10,824 bases of DNA from Microcaldota archaeon (GTDB lineage: Archaea > Micrarchaeota > Micrarchaeia > Micrarchaeales > CABMGC01), in NCBI GenBank assembly GCA_027328265.1, contig DAHVVD010000016.1, positions 1 through 10,824 of the forward strand. Direction: 5' to 3'. This document shows positions 4,829-10,824 of this stretch, one piece after another. Each line of letters starts with the position of its first letter. Position 1 is the stretch's first letter. Position numbers and translations under genes: made by a program. The notes beneath the pieces were generated by a model that was not told where the DNA came from, did no database searches, and saw only the letters and a program-made list of their open reading frames with translations.

Positions 4829-6154
4829 CCGATTGCCGAAGAGCCGTATCCTGACTACCTTTTTCGACTTAACCTCCCTAAGCGAGTAATAAATTACGAG
4901 GAGAGAGAGTATCAGGAGTACGCCGATTATGAGGGATTCCCTTGGCATCCCATACATGAATGCGAGGAGGGCAATTATCGCTATTACCTGCAGGTATGGA
5001 TAGAACGGCGCAGAGAAGCCGCCTTTCTTGCCTACCTTTCTGAAATGGATCACTGCCAGGCTTATCATGAGATAAGCAAAGAGAAGCCCGAAGTTCGATA
5101 TCGCAGCCATGATCAAGACGTTTCCTGAGAAGAGCATGATTATGCCGACAGCAGCAGAGAGTATGGTACCATTCACCGCCACGTCGTTTCTCTTGTTGTA
5201 CTTTCGCAACACGGTTGGCAGGAGACCATCCTCGCTTATCTGATAGAGTATCCTTGAGCTGCTCAGCGTATTGGCTAGTGCCGCTGACGCGGTAGCTATC
5301 AACGCCCCGAAATCTATGAGCAGGAAGAGCCAAGTCGGCGCGCCGACGCTCTTCAACGCAACGCTGAGTGGGTCTGCGTTGACTGTGTACATGCTAGCTG
5401 GCATTAGCACAAGCAGCGCGACGATCACAAGAACGTACAGCACTATGCTTATCAAAACGGCGTAAATGATCGCCTTGACTGCTGAGAGTTGCCCTCCTTT
5501 TATTCTCGACGCGAAGGTGCTGATAGTCTGGAAACCTGAATACGCGAAGAATATCACAACACTGGCTGTGAAGATGGCAGCAAAGCCGCCTTGCCCAGGC
5601 CCTATGGAAAAGTTAGAGAGTCTTATTCCTCCTGAATGGAATGCAAAAAATACCGCGAAGCCCACGAAGATCAGGAGCACGCAGGACTTGATCACCACCA
5701 GGACTGTATCTGAGGCTGTCGCCTTCTTTATGCCGAAGAGATTGACTATGGCCAGCGAGCAGATGAGTACTATTGCTATCGGTATGGAATAGATTGCCGA
5801 GCTCATGCCAAATGCGCTCGAGAAATATGCTCCGAAACTAAGCGAGATTACCGAGATGGCCGTGCTGTAGCTGAAGAAGGAAATTACCCCTGTTATAAAG
5901 CCAAGCTCGCTTCCGAAGGCATTGTAGACATAAGAGTATGCCGCGCCCTTCGCGTTTGGGAATATGGAGACTAGCTCTCCCACCTCCAGAGCTACTAGTA
6001 TAGCTACTATGCCGACAAGCAGGAATGCAAAGAGGGCGTTAGCTCCAGCAGTCGCAATAGCAGTTCCACTGAGAGCGAATATTCCAGCGCCTATTATCGC
6101 GCCGAGTCCAACAGCAGTCGCAATGCCTGTGCTTATTCCCAATTTCCCTGCCAT
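4817..6154 (-). CDS. APC-superfamily amino acid/polyamine permease
   Basis: This 445-residue membrane protein is a secondary transporter, probably for an amino acid or related amine. About 12 hydrophobic segments can be read (roughly 10-30, 38-60, 84-112, 122-141, 150-172, 191-213, 229-251, 274-296, 328-345, 347-370, 385-402, 407-424). Family marks are VGLGAIIGAGIF in the first helix (the unwound substrate-binding glycines), NAKGAAYSYVYNAFGSELGF (67-86), FFAYSGFQTISTF in helix 6, and SSRILYQISEDGLLP (299-313). The Glu commonly found after helix 6 in amino-acid/cation members is not present (FASRIKGG), so the coupling details are uncertain. The substrate cannot be named. It has its own promoter and is inserted in a cluster of translation and targeting genes. 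Confidence 0.9.
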   Translation of the reverse strand: MAGKLGISTGIATAVGLGAIIGAGIFALSGTAIATAGANALFAFLLVGIVAILVALEVGELVSIFPNAKGAAYSYVYNAFGSELGFITGVISFFSYSTAISVISLSFGAYFSSAFGMSSAIYSIPIAIVLICSLAIVNLFGIKKATASDTVLVVIKSCVLLIFVGFAVFFAFHSGGIRLSNFSIGPGQGGFAAIFTASVVIFFAYSGFQTISTFASRIKGGQLSAVKAIIYAVLISIVLYVLVIVALLVLMPASMYTVNADPLSVALKSVGAPTWLFLLIDFGALIATASAALANTLSSSRILYQISEDGLLPTVLRKYNKRNDVAVNGTILSAAVGIIMLFSGNVLIMAAISNFGLLFAYLMISLAVIHFRKVGKKGGFSAPFYPYLQVIAIIALLAFMYGMPRESLIIGVLLILSLLVIYYSLREVKSKKVVRIRLFGNRSLK

Positions 6155-6174
6155 GGATTAAGATCCATCCCGAG

Positions 6175-6187
6175 CCTTTTATACTTA
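6175..6187 (-). promoter_or_regulatory. TATA box of the permease gene
   Basis: On the minus strand this reads TAAGTATAAAAGG, a close match to an archaeal TATA box. Its centre is about 27 bp from the permease ATG, so transcription should start at or next to the ATG and give a leaderless mRNA. It lies in the 43-bp gap after ftsY, which shows the permease is not simply cotranscribed with ftsY. Confidence 0.65.
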
Positions 6188-6197
6188 GTGGCGGGAT

Positions 6198-7382
6198 TCA
6201 GTTGGGCAGGATGTTATTTATTATGAAGTTTGGATCGTAAGGGATCATGTCATCGTACTTCTCTCCCAGCCCGAAATATAATATGGGAACTTTCGCCTCG
6301 CTTAGGATGGAGAGCGTGTTTCCTCCCTTCGCATCGCAGTCAAGCTTTGTAAGTATTATACCATCGAGTCCCACGGCCTCGTTGAACTGGCTGACCTGCT
6401 CGAGCAGCGAGTTTCCCGTTATGCTCTCTCCAACAAAGACCTTGAGGTCAGGCTTTGCCACCCTCACCATCTTCTTCATCTCCTCCATCAGGCTCTTGTT
6501 TGTCTCCTGCCTTCCCGCGCTGTCAATGAGGACTACATCAACCCCTGTCGCCTTTGCATGGGCTATCGCATCAAATGCTATGCTCGCCGGATCCGCGCCA
6601 TACTTGCCTTTTATCGCTTCGATTCCCAATTTCCCTGCATGATGTACTGTCTGCTCTATGGCCGCGGCGCGGAATGTGTCGCTCGCAGAGATCACGCAAG
6701 AGAAACCGTTCTTGATAAGCATGTGTGCGACTTTCGCTATGGTAGTTGTCTTGCCTGCGCCGTTAGGCCCTATGAAAAGTATCCTGAACGGAAGTTCTCC
6801 TTTCTCCTTCTTCTCCCTTGCAAGCGAGAGCATGTCCTTTGTTGCGCAGGTTCCGAGAGTCCTGAGTATTGAACTCCTGATTATCTCAGTTATCTCCTTG
6901 TCGATCTGCCTGGAGCTTATCGGCTTGCTGAGCAGCTCCTTCCTGAGTTCCTCGAGAATCCTTTCCGCTGCGTTATAATTTACATCAGATTGGAGTAGAG
7001 ACATCTTTAGCTGCTCAATAAAAGGGTCGACGTCGCCCTCGCTTATCTTAACCTCCTTGAATACTAAGCCCTTCAGCTTTGTTCCGAATGCGACCTTTGG
7101 CTGCTGCCTCTCTTGTCTTATTTCTTTTTCTGGATGGTGATGCGCTGTTTCTACGTGAATCTCTGTTTCCTCGGCTCTTTCTTCCTTCTTCTGGAGTAAT
7201 GGTTCCGGCTCATGTGTATGCTTTACAGTTCCCTCTTTTTTTTCAACTGCAGGTCCTGCGTGCTGATAGTGTTCTTCCTTTTTCTCCACTTCTGCCTCTG
7301 CTGCCTTCTCTTCCTCTTTCTTCGAGAGCGAATCTATGAAAGTGGAGAATTTTTTCTTAAGGCCTTCAAACATAAAACGCAC
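6198..7382 (-). CDS. ftsY: Signal recognition particle receptor FtsY
   Basis: The 394-residue protein is the SRP receptor GTPase that docks SRP-ribosome complexes at the membrane. Residues about 20-95 are a charged linker rich in Glu, Lys and His. The N domain occupies about 115-185. The G domain carries GPNGAGKT (205-212), DTFRAAAIEQ (235-244), DSAGR (287-291), TKLD (345-348) and DAKGG (350-354). FtsY rather than Ffh is shown by the acidic N-terminal region and the absence of a Met-rich M domain. The start is taken as GTG 7382 because AGAGGT lies 8 bases upstream, inside the end of prefoldin alpha. ATG 7373, giving MFEGLKKK, is a good alternative. It is the second gene of a pair with prefoldin alpha. 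Confidence 0.96.
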   Translation of the reverse strand: MRFMFEGLKKKFSTFIDSLSKKEEEKAAEAEVEKKEEHYQHAGPAVEKKEGTVKHTHEPEPLLQKKEERAEETEIHVETAHHHPEKEIRQERQQPKVAFGTKLKGLVFKEVKISEGDVDPFIEQLKMSLLQSDVNYNAAERILEELRKELLSKPISSRQIDKEITEIIRSSILRTLGTCATKDMLSLAREKKEKGELPFRILFIGPNGAGKTTTIAKVAHMLIKNGFSCVISASDTFRAAAIEQTVHHAGKLGIEAIKGKYGADPASIAFDAIAHAKATGVDVVLIDSAGRQETNKSLMEEMKKMVRVAKPDLKVFVGESITGNSLLEQVSQFNEAVGLDGIILTKLDCDAKGGNTLSILSEAKVPILYFGLGEKYDDMIPYDPNFIINNILPN

Positions 7383-7388
7383 TTGGCT

Positions 7389-7823
7389 TTACCTCTGCAT
7401 CCCATGCTCAAGCACAGAGAGCTTGTAGGCTATGTCGACAAGCTCCTTCTCTATTCTTGTCCTCTCAGTGGAGAGTTTTTTCAACGTATCCTCCTGCTTC
7501 TTGTAATTGTCCTTGAGGAACTGCTTCGCCTCTTCAGTATCTTTCTCGACGAGGTATCCTCCTCCGACGTAAACCAGTGCCTTCTCCATCTTCTCTATCT
7601 TTGCCTTTATGTAAGCCCCTCCCTCCCCGCTCATCAAGACGTTTGAATTCTCAAGGACAGCTTTCTTCTCCAGCATCTCGATGTTCCTCTGCAGAGCCCC
7701 AAGCGCTAGGCTGAAGGTAGCCATCTCATTCGCGAGCACATCGTACTGCTGGGTGTATATCGTCTGCAGATACCTCAACTGTGCAAGCACTTCGTCTGCG
7801 GATGCCTTGCTGTCCCCTTGCAT
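7389..7823 (-). CDS. pfdA: Prefoldin subunit alpha
   Basis: The 144-residue protein fits the archaeal prefoldin alpha subunit, part of the hexameric holdase that delivers unfolded proteins to the thermosome. It has the expected layout: an N-terminal heptad-rich helix (about 8-58), a central beta-hairpin region with the conserved KALVYVGGGYLVEKD segment (81-95), and a C-terminal coiled coil (about 98-142). Length is normal for the alpha subunit. ATG 7823 is 34 bp downstream of a good TATA box. ftsY follows with a 6-base gap, a pairing seen in many archaea. No beta subunit gene is present in this window. Confidence 0.94.
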   Translation of the reverse strand: MQGDSKASADEVLAQLRYLQTIYTQQYDVLANEMATFSLALGALQRNIEMLEKKAVLENSNVLMSGEGGAYIKAKIEKMEKALVYVGGGYLVEKDTEEAKQFLKDNYKKQEDTLKKLSTERTRIEKELVDIAYKLSVLEHGMQR

Positions 7824-7851
7824 TCTATCACATAATTAAATGGCAATTCAG

Positions 7852-7862
7852 CCTTTTATACC
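7852..7862 (-). promoter_or_regulatory. TATA box of the prefoldin alpha-ftsY operon
   Basis: The minus strand reads GGTATAAAAGG, centred about 34 bp before the prefoldin ATG. Transcription would begin about 8 bases ahead of the start codon. The sequence nearly repeats the permease box, as expected for a strong housekeeping TATA element. Confidence 0.6.
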
Positions 7863-7871
7863 TTCTGCACT

Positions 7872-8102
7872 CTAGCGACAGTTAACTATAGATGTAGGCT
7901 TTTTCTTTTCTTTTCTTTTGCTTAACATCACATCAACTATCTCAACAACTTCTCTACTAGCATCCAGAATTTCTATCTCTACTGGAAAGCCTATTTTGTT
8001 ATGATGTATTATTGTATTCCCGCTTTGTTTACCAAAATTTATCTTGCCTTTGCTAATTTTGATGAGAAGTATGTCGGTCATAGGATCGTATTCGTATCTC
8101 AT
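7872..8102 (-). CDS. DUF2283 family small protein
   Basis: The 76-residue protein matches DUF2283: an N-terminal YEYDPMTDILLIKIS (3-17, corresponding to the YDpeaDaLYI-type opening of the family) and the GFPVEIEILDAS segment (38-49), which is the family's most conserved part. These form a small beta-rich domain of unknown function. The last 15 or so residues are Lys-rich (KRKEKKK) and are encoded by a TTTTC tandem repeat on the plus strand. The gene is more AT-rich than its neighbours. DUF2283 genes often travel with small mobile or toxin-antitoxin-like pairs, but no partner is visible here. A TATA-like TTGTATATAGGG (complement of 8115-8126) lies only about 19 bp upstream, which is close for this start. 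Confidence 0.75.
   Translation of the reverse strand: MRYEYDPMTDILLIKISKGKINFGKQSGNTIIHHNKIGFPVEIEILDASREVVEIVDVMLSKRKEKKKPTSIVNCR
7901..7919. repeat. TTTTC pentanucleotide tandem repeat
   Basis: Three full TTTTC units (7901-7915) plus a partial fourth lie within the 3' end of the DUF2283 gene, where they encode the Lys/Glu-rich tail. A unit change would shift the frame, but only for the last residues. Confidence 0.6.
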
Positions 8103-8379
8103 ATACCCGCTTTTGCCCTATATACAATCATAAGACTGCCTTCTTTCTTATTCCTTTGCTCTCTTACGCAGCTATTCTAAGTCCATAATAAAATTGATAT
8201 AATTAAGCATAAAGACCATACATGTTTCGATACACAGATACGATATCTAATACTCAGGTATATGAAAATTAGGTAGGTACACCAACTTTTCCCGTGTATG
8301 CTGATTAACGCTTATTTACGCTGATAAACGAATTATACTATGGTAAATGTACTTCCACTAATAGCCCAGCTGCGAAAGC
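8103..8379. other. AT-rich intergenic region before ftsZ
   Basis: No convincing gene or structural RNA is visible between the DUF2283 ATG and the ftsZ TATA box. The left part (about 8103-8220) is T-rich and then A-rich and contains the DUF2283 promoter. The middle (8228-8275) has loosely repeated GATAC/GATATC and AGGTA motifs. The right part holds the phased 10-bp repeats listed separately. This is the largest gap between genes in the window, so it is the best candidate for a regulatory region. Confidence 0.5.
8301..8330 (+). repeat. Three tandem 10-bp phased repeats upstream of ftsZ
   Basis: The sequence splits into CTGATTAACG, CTTATTTACG and CTGATAAACG, three consecutive decamers ending in ACG. 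The outer two differ at a single base, and with the preceding G they make an 11-bp near-identical pair exactly 20 bp apart. That spacing puts the copies on one face of the helix. They lie 50-80 bp upstream of the ftsZ TATA box, a natural place for an activator or a repressor array. The function is inferred. Confidence 0.55.
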
Positions 8380-8389
8380 TATATAAATA
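8380..8389 (+). promoter_or_regulatory. TATA box of the ftsZ operon
   Basis: TATATAAATA preceded by the purine-rich CGAAAGC (a possible BRE) is centred about 35 bp before the first ftsZ ATG. The predicted start is near 8408-8411, leaving a leader of roughly 10 bases that contains GGCGATC. Confidence 0.65.
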
Positions 8390-8418
8390 TAACCATAAAT
8401 TATGTATTCGGCGATCAG

Positions 8419-9477
8419 ATGGTAGATTTTGGAACAGATCTGCTTGGAAAAAGCAGCGGAAGCGTTGACAACAACGTGAGTTTTACACCACAGATAAAGA
8501 TAGTGACTGTCGGAGTCGGAGGCGGTGGCAACAACACTGTTAACAGACTGATTAAGGTTGGCGTGAAGGGCACTGAGCTTTTTGCAGTGAACACAGACGC
8601 ACAGCACTTCAAGATCCTTGATGACAGGATAAAGAAGATACTTATCGGAAAATCAATGACCCGAGGAATGGGAGCAGGCGGAGATCCTGAACAGGGAGCC
8701 AAGGCCGCAGAGATAGACAGGCAGCAGCTCGAGGAGATGCTCTCCGGAGCCCAGCTCGTCTTCCTATGCGCAGGAATGGGCGGTGGAACAGGAACCGGGG
8801 CAATACCTGTCATCGCGCAGATTGCGAAGGAACAGGGCGCGATAGTCGTGTCAATGGTAACCTATCCATTTGATCTTGAGAGAGTGAGGAAGGTAAAGGC
8901 AGAAGAGGGAATAAACAAGCTTAGGAAATACAGCGACAGCGTCATCATACTGGACAACAACAGGTTGGTGAAGCTAGTTCCTAACTTGCCTATGAACGAC
9001 GCATTCGCCGTGGCAGACGACATACTGGCAAAGGCTATAGGCGGACTTGTCTGGACAATAACTCAGCCAAGCCTGATAAATATAGACTTTGCAGACGTAC
9101 GCGCAATCATGGGAAGTGGAGACGTTGGATTCATCTCGGTCGGAACAGGAAAGGGCAACGACAAGGTGACTTCAGCATCAGAGGGCGTTGTGAAGAACAA
9201 GCTTCTTGACGTTGACTTCGAGAACGCAAAAGGCGCACTCATCCACATCTCAGGCGCATCAGACCTGACTCTGGGAGACGCGATAAAGGCTGGAGAGCTC
9301 ATAACAGAGCGCATGGACCCTAAGGCGAACGTAAAGTGGGGCGCGAGGATAATACCAGGCTATGAGGGACAGCTCGAGATAGTCGCGATAGTGACCGGAG
9401 TAAGCGGCTCAAGCATACTCGGCAAGTTCGAGGACAAGAAGCAGGCCCTGAACTTCTCTGGCATAGAGATGATCTGA
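8419..9477 (+). CDS. ftsZ: Cell division protein FtsZ, first paralogue
   Basis: This 352-residue tubulin-family GTPase polymerises into the division ring. The N-terminal GTP-binding part has VGVGGGGNNTVNRL (31-44), NTDAQ (58-62) and the tubulin signature GGGTGTG (121-127). The T7 loop NIDFADVR (221-228) supplies the acidic residues that activate GTP hydrolysis in the neighbouring subunit, so it should be catalytically competent. The C-terminal domain continues through GALIHISGASDLTL (272-285). The protein ends with a short tail, KFEDKKQALNFSGIEMI, whose last residues may be the partner-binding peptide; that is inference. It is true FtsZ rather than CetZ, judging by the NxDFAD loop. A second ftsZ starts one base after its stop, so both are cotranscribed from the promoter at 8380. 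Confidence 0.96.
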   Translation: MVDFGTDLLGKSSGSVDNNVSFTPQIKIVTVGVGGGGNNTVNRLIKVGVKGTELFAVNTDAQHFKILDDRIKKILIGKSMTRGMGAGGDPEQGAKAAEIDRQQLEEMLSGAQLVFLCAGMGGGTGTGAIPVIAQIAKEQGAIVVSMVTYPFDLERVRKVKAEEGINKLRKYSDSVIILDNNRLVKLVPNLPMNDAFAVADDILAKAIGGLVWTITQPSLINIDFADVRAIMGSGDVGFISVGTGKGNDKVTSASEGVVKNKLLDVDFENAKGALIHISGASDLTLGDAIKAGELITERMDPKANVKWGARIIPGYEGQLEIVAIVTGVSGSSILGKFEDKKQALNFSGIEMI

Positions 9478-9478
9478 C

Positions 9479-10495
9479 ATGGCCGACTTCGACTACGACT
9501 CGTTCACGCCGAAGATAGCGGTTGTTGGAGCCGGAGGCCAAGGCAGCAACCTTGTCAACAGGCTCTACACCAACGGCATAAAGAGCGCAGACACCATAGC
9601 AATGAATACTGACCTTGGCCACCTAAACATGATTAAGGCCCACAAGAAGATACTGCTTGGAAAAGACATAACCCGCGGCCTCGGTGCAGGCGGCTTCCCT
9701 GAAGTTGCTGCAAAGTGCGCAGAGGTAAGCAGGGGAGAGATAGAGGCAGCCCTCCAGGGCTATGACTTGGTCTTCATCTGCGCAGGAATGGGAGGCGGTA
9801 CAGGAACCGGCTCAGCTCCAGTGATAGCCAAGAGCGCAAGGGAGATGGGAGCAACTGTGATAGCCACAGTAACATTCCCATTCGCGCTCGAGAGGAGCAG
9901 GAAGCAGAAGGCCGAGTGGGGTCTTGAGCAGCTCAACAAGCAGGCTGACTGCACAATAGTGGTCGAGAACGACAAGCTTCTTTCATATGTTCCGAACCTG
10001 CCTATAGAGAAGGCGTTCGAGCTGGTGGACAACATAACAGGCAACGCTGTCAAGGGCATAGCAGACACGATAACGCTTCCGAGCCTGATAAACCTCGACT
10101 TCGCAGACCTGAGGAACGTGGTAAGGAACACCGGAACGGCTGTGATAAGCATAGGGTCCGGTGCAGGCGCCGACAAGATACAGCAGGCGGTAAGGTCCAC
10201 GCTCTCGCATCCACTGCTCAGTGTAGACTATGAGAACGCAAAAGGCGCACTGATCCACGTGGCAGGAGGCACAAACCTCACCATAAAGGATGCTACAGCC
10301 CTCGGCGAGGGCATAACCTCAGACCTTGCGCCTGACGCGAACGTAATCTTCGGTGCGCGAATGCTTCCGGAGCTCAACGACCAGGTTAGGGTGATGTCTG
10401 TGATTACAGGAGTGAAGGCGAAGTTCGGCACAAAAAAGGAACTTGAGGCTGACGTCCCTGCACTCAAGATGGAAAGCATCTCTAGCCTATACTGA
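9479..10495 (+). CDS. ftsZ: Cell division protein FtsZ, second paralogue
   Basis: This 338-residue second FtsZ also has an intact GTPase: VVGAGGQGSNLVNRL (15-29), NTDLG (43-47), GGGTGTG (105-111) and the T7 loop NLDFADLR (205-212). By eye it shares roughly half its residues with the first copy, which fits old paralogues rather than a fresh duplication. It differs in lacking the first copy's N-terminal extension of about 15 residues. It also has a different C-terminal tail, ADVPALKMESISSLY. Archaea with two FtsZ proteins commonly use them for ring assembly and constriction respectively. I cannot say which copy is FtsZ1 or FtsZ2 without an alignment. The ATG follows the first gene's TGA after one base. 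Confidence 0.96.
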   Translation: MADFDYDSFTPKIAVVGAGGQGSNLVNRLYTNGIKSADTIAMNTDLGHLNMIKAHKKILLGKDITRGLGAGGFPEVAAKCAEVSRGEIEAALQGYDLVFICAGMGGGTGTGSAPVIAKSAREMGATVIATVTFPFALERSRKQKAEWGLEQLNKQADCTIVVENDKLLSYVPNLPIEKAFELVDNITGNAVKGIADTITLPSLINLDFADLRNVVRNTGTAVISIGSGAGADKIQQAVRSTLSHPLLSVDYENAKGALIHVAGGTNLTIKDATALGEGITSDLAPDANVIFGARMLPELNDQVRVMSVITGVKAKFGTKKELEADVPALKMESISSLY

Positions 10496-10548
10496 ATTAT
10501 TTTTCTTTTTTCTTAGTGCGCAGACTCCCTGCGCATTATTTTTAAGCG
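10496..10548 (+). terminator. ftsZ operon terminator: T-rich tract plus hairpin
   Basis: A T-rich run (10497-10514) directly follows the ftsZ stop and resembles a typical archaeal terminator. It is followed by a strong hairpin: 10514-10523 pairs with 10529-10538 (core TGCGCAG/CTGCGCA, one G-T wobble) around a five-base loop. A second T-rich stretch (TTATTTTTAA) follows. The doubled arrangement would stop transcription before the mobile-element-like DNA to the right. Confidence 0.65.
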
Positions 10549-10567
10549 TTAGCCGAGAATAGGTTTG

Positions 10568-10603
10568 TGACATCCTCCCACCCGTAAACGGCGTGGGCTT
10601 CCC
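10568..10603 (-). mobile_element. IS200/IS605-type terminal palindrome
   Basis: Bases 10577-10584 pair with 10589-10597 (CCCAC/GTGGG, one bulged C at 10592, then CCG/CGG) around the loop TAAA. The flanking GACATCCT on the left and CTTCCC on the right complete the pattern. On the minus strand it reads GGGAAGCCCACG, hairpin, GGGAGGATGTC. That form recurs at the right ends of IS200/IS605 elements next to tnpB (from memory, no search made). If so, the element extends to the right of this point with its gene on the minus strand. No TnpB-like cysteine or RuvC motif is visible in the remaining 220 bp, so it may be a remnant or a gene-less derivative. Confidence 0.5.
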
Positions 10604-10783
10604 AAATGAACAACGTACTGGATGAATATGCAACAAAAAGAGATATATATGTATGTGGGCAATAATTTTATCATACGCTGGGACACAGCGGAATCCGACA
10701 GGATAAATTTCGTAGATGGGAACATAAGTCTTCCGAAAGGAAGCGAATCCGATGAAGCGGGAACATACCAAGTGAACAACGTA
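10602..10783. repeat. 16-bp direct repeat pair
   Basis: CCAAATGAACAACGTA at 10602-10617 recurs as CCAAGTGAACAACGTA at 10768-10783, 15 of 16 bases identical and 166 bp apart. Between them a second, looser repetition occurs: AGCGGAATCCGA at 10687-10698 with GGGAACATA at 10718-10726, and AGCGAATCCGA at 10742-10752 with GGGAACATA at 10759-10767. The first 16-mer abuts the palindrome. Confidence 0.6.
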
Positions 10784-10824
10784 TGGTGTCATAAATGCCT
10801 TGTGCATTCCCCGACGAGGTTCTA
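10622..10824 (+). CDS. Partial open reading frame of unknown function, running off the window
   Basis: From ATG 10622 (other ATGs at 10628 and 10649) the frame stays open for 67 codons to the end of the window. The translation begins MNMQQKEIYMYVGNNFIIRW and includes a CHKC cysteine pair about ten residues before the edge. I do not recognise it. It lies inside the repeat-containing, hairpin-bearing segment and has no clear ribosome-binding site or TATA box at a good distance. It may be a genuine small gene, a passenger of the element, or chance. It is not recognisably TnpB. Confidence 0.25.
   Translation, partial: MNMQQKEIYMYVGNNFIIRWDTAESDRINFVDGNISLPKGSESDEAGTYQVNNVWCHKCLVHSPTRF
10730..10743. 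other. Small perfect hairpin with GAAA loop
   Basis: CTTCC (10730-10734), GAAA, GGAAG (10739-10743) is a perfect 5-bp stem capped by a GNRA-type tetraloop if transcribed rightward. It lies within the repeat region next to the palindrome and suggests structured RNA, but an isolated stem this short can arise by chance. Confidence 0.35.

Noticed and set aside
4878..5333. 151-codon minus-strand frame inside the permease gene
   Set aside because: It is an alternate frame of the permease with low-complexity, domainless translation. The permease frame explains the region.
8301..8330. Possible CRISPR array or replication-origin iterons
   Set aside because: The units are only 10 bp, adjacent and without spacers, so this is not CRISPR. 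There is no origin-binding-box pair or orc1/cdc6 gene nearby to support an origin.
8103..8379. Possible C/D box or other small RNA in the ftsZ upstream gap
   Set aside because: I found no clear RUGAUGA/CUGA box pairs or stable extended fold by eye.
8415..8813. 132-codon minus-strand frame antisense to the first ftsZ
   Set aside because: It is a Pro/Ser/Leu-rich shadow of codon bias in ftsZ. The equivalent shadow in the second ftsZ (9760-10200) shows it is a composition effect.
10487..10807. 106-codon minus-strand frame crossing the palindrome, with a GKPTPFTGGRMS stretch reminiscent of read-through at IS605 ends
   Set aside because: It contains none of the TnpB cysteine or RuvC motifs and runs through the ftsZ terminator. 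The resemblance comes from translating the palindrome itself.

Overview
The window is a compact archaeal chromosome segment. The gene content supports this: aEF1B, RNA polymerase subunit L, ribosomal proteins S19e, L31e and L39e, aIF6, a PDCD5-type protein, prefoldin alpha, the SRP receptor FtsY and two FtsZ proteins. TATA-like boxes also lie 25-35 bp before several starts, leaders are very short, and many genes overlap or abut. AGG-rich arginine use, tight packing and small proteins would fit a reduced lineage such as a DPANN/Micrarchaeota-like archaeon, but that placement is inference. No species was identified.

Layout. Positions 1-43 hold a hairpin that looks like the right end of an IS200/IS605-type element, followed by a 132-residue protein of unknown function (114-512). 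A tRNA-Arg(GCG) gene on the minus strand is divergent from a translation operon: a four-CXXC zinc-ribbon protein and aEF1B (688-1109). Converging on that operon from the right is a minus-strand operon rpoL, DUF99 protein, spermidine-synthase-like protein (2721 down to 1114). From 2826 to 4828 runs a tight plus-strand information-processing operon: S19e, PDCD5, L39e (only 52 codons), L31e and aIF6. A minus-strand APC-family permease (6154-4817) overlaps the end of aIF6. It sits where many archaea continue directly to the L18a/LX, prefoldin and ftsY genes. Prefoldin alpha and ftsY form their own minus-strand operon (7823-6198).

Right third. A small DUF2283 protein (8102-7872) is followed by about 316 bp of AT-rich intergenic DNA. 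This carries three 10-bp tandem phased repeats and a strong TATA box. Two complete ftsZ genes follow head to tail with a single base between them (8419-9477, 9479-10495). A T-rich tract and a strong hairpin close the operon. The last 260 bp hold a second IS200/IS605-like palindrome (10577-10597), a 16-bp direct repeat, a GAAA-capped hairpin and an open reading frame running off the window. No transposase gene is visible.

Most genes serve translation, ribosome maturation, protein targeting and folding, and cell division. The points most worth a second look are the tandem ftsZ operon with its phased upstream repeats, the DUF99 protein lacking the aspartates expected from its endonuclease V-like fold, the charged tail on L31e, and the mobile-element-like structured DNA at the right edge.
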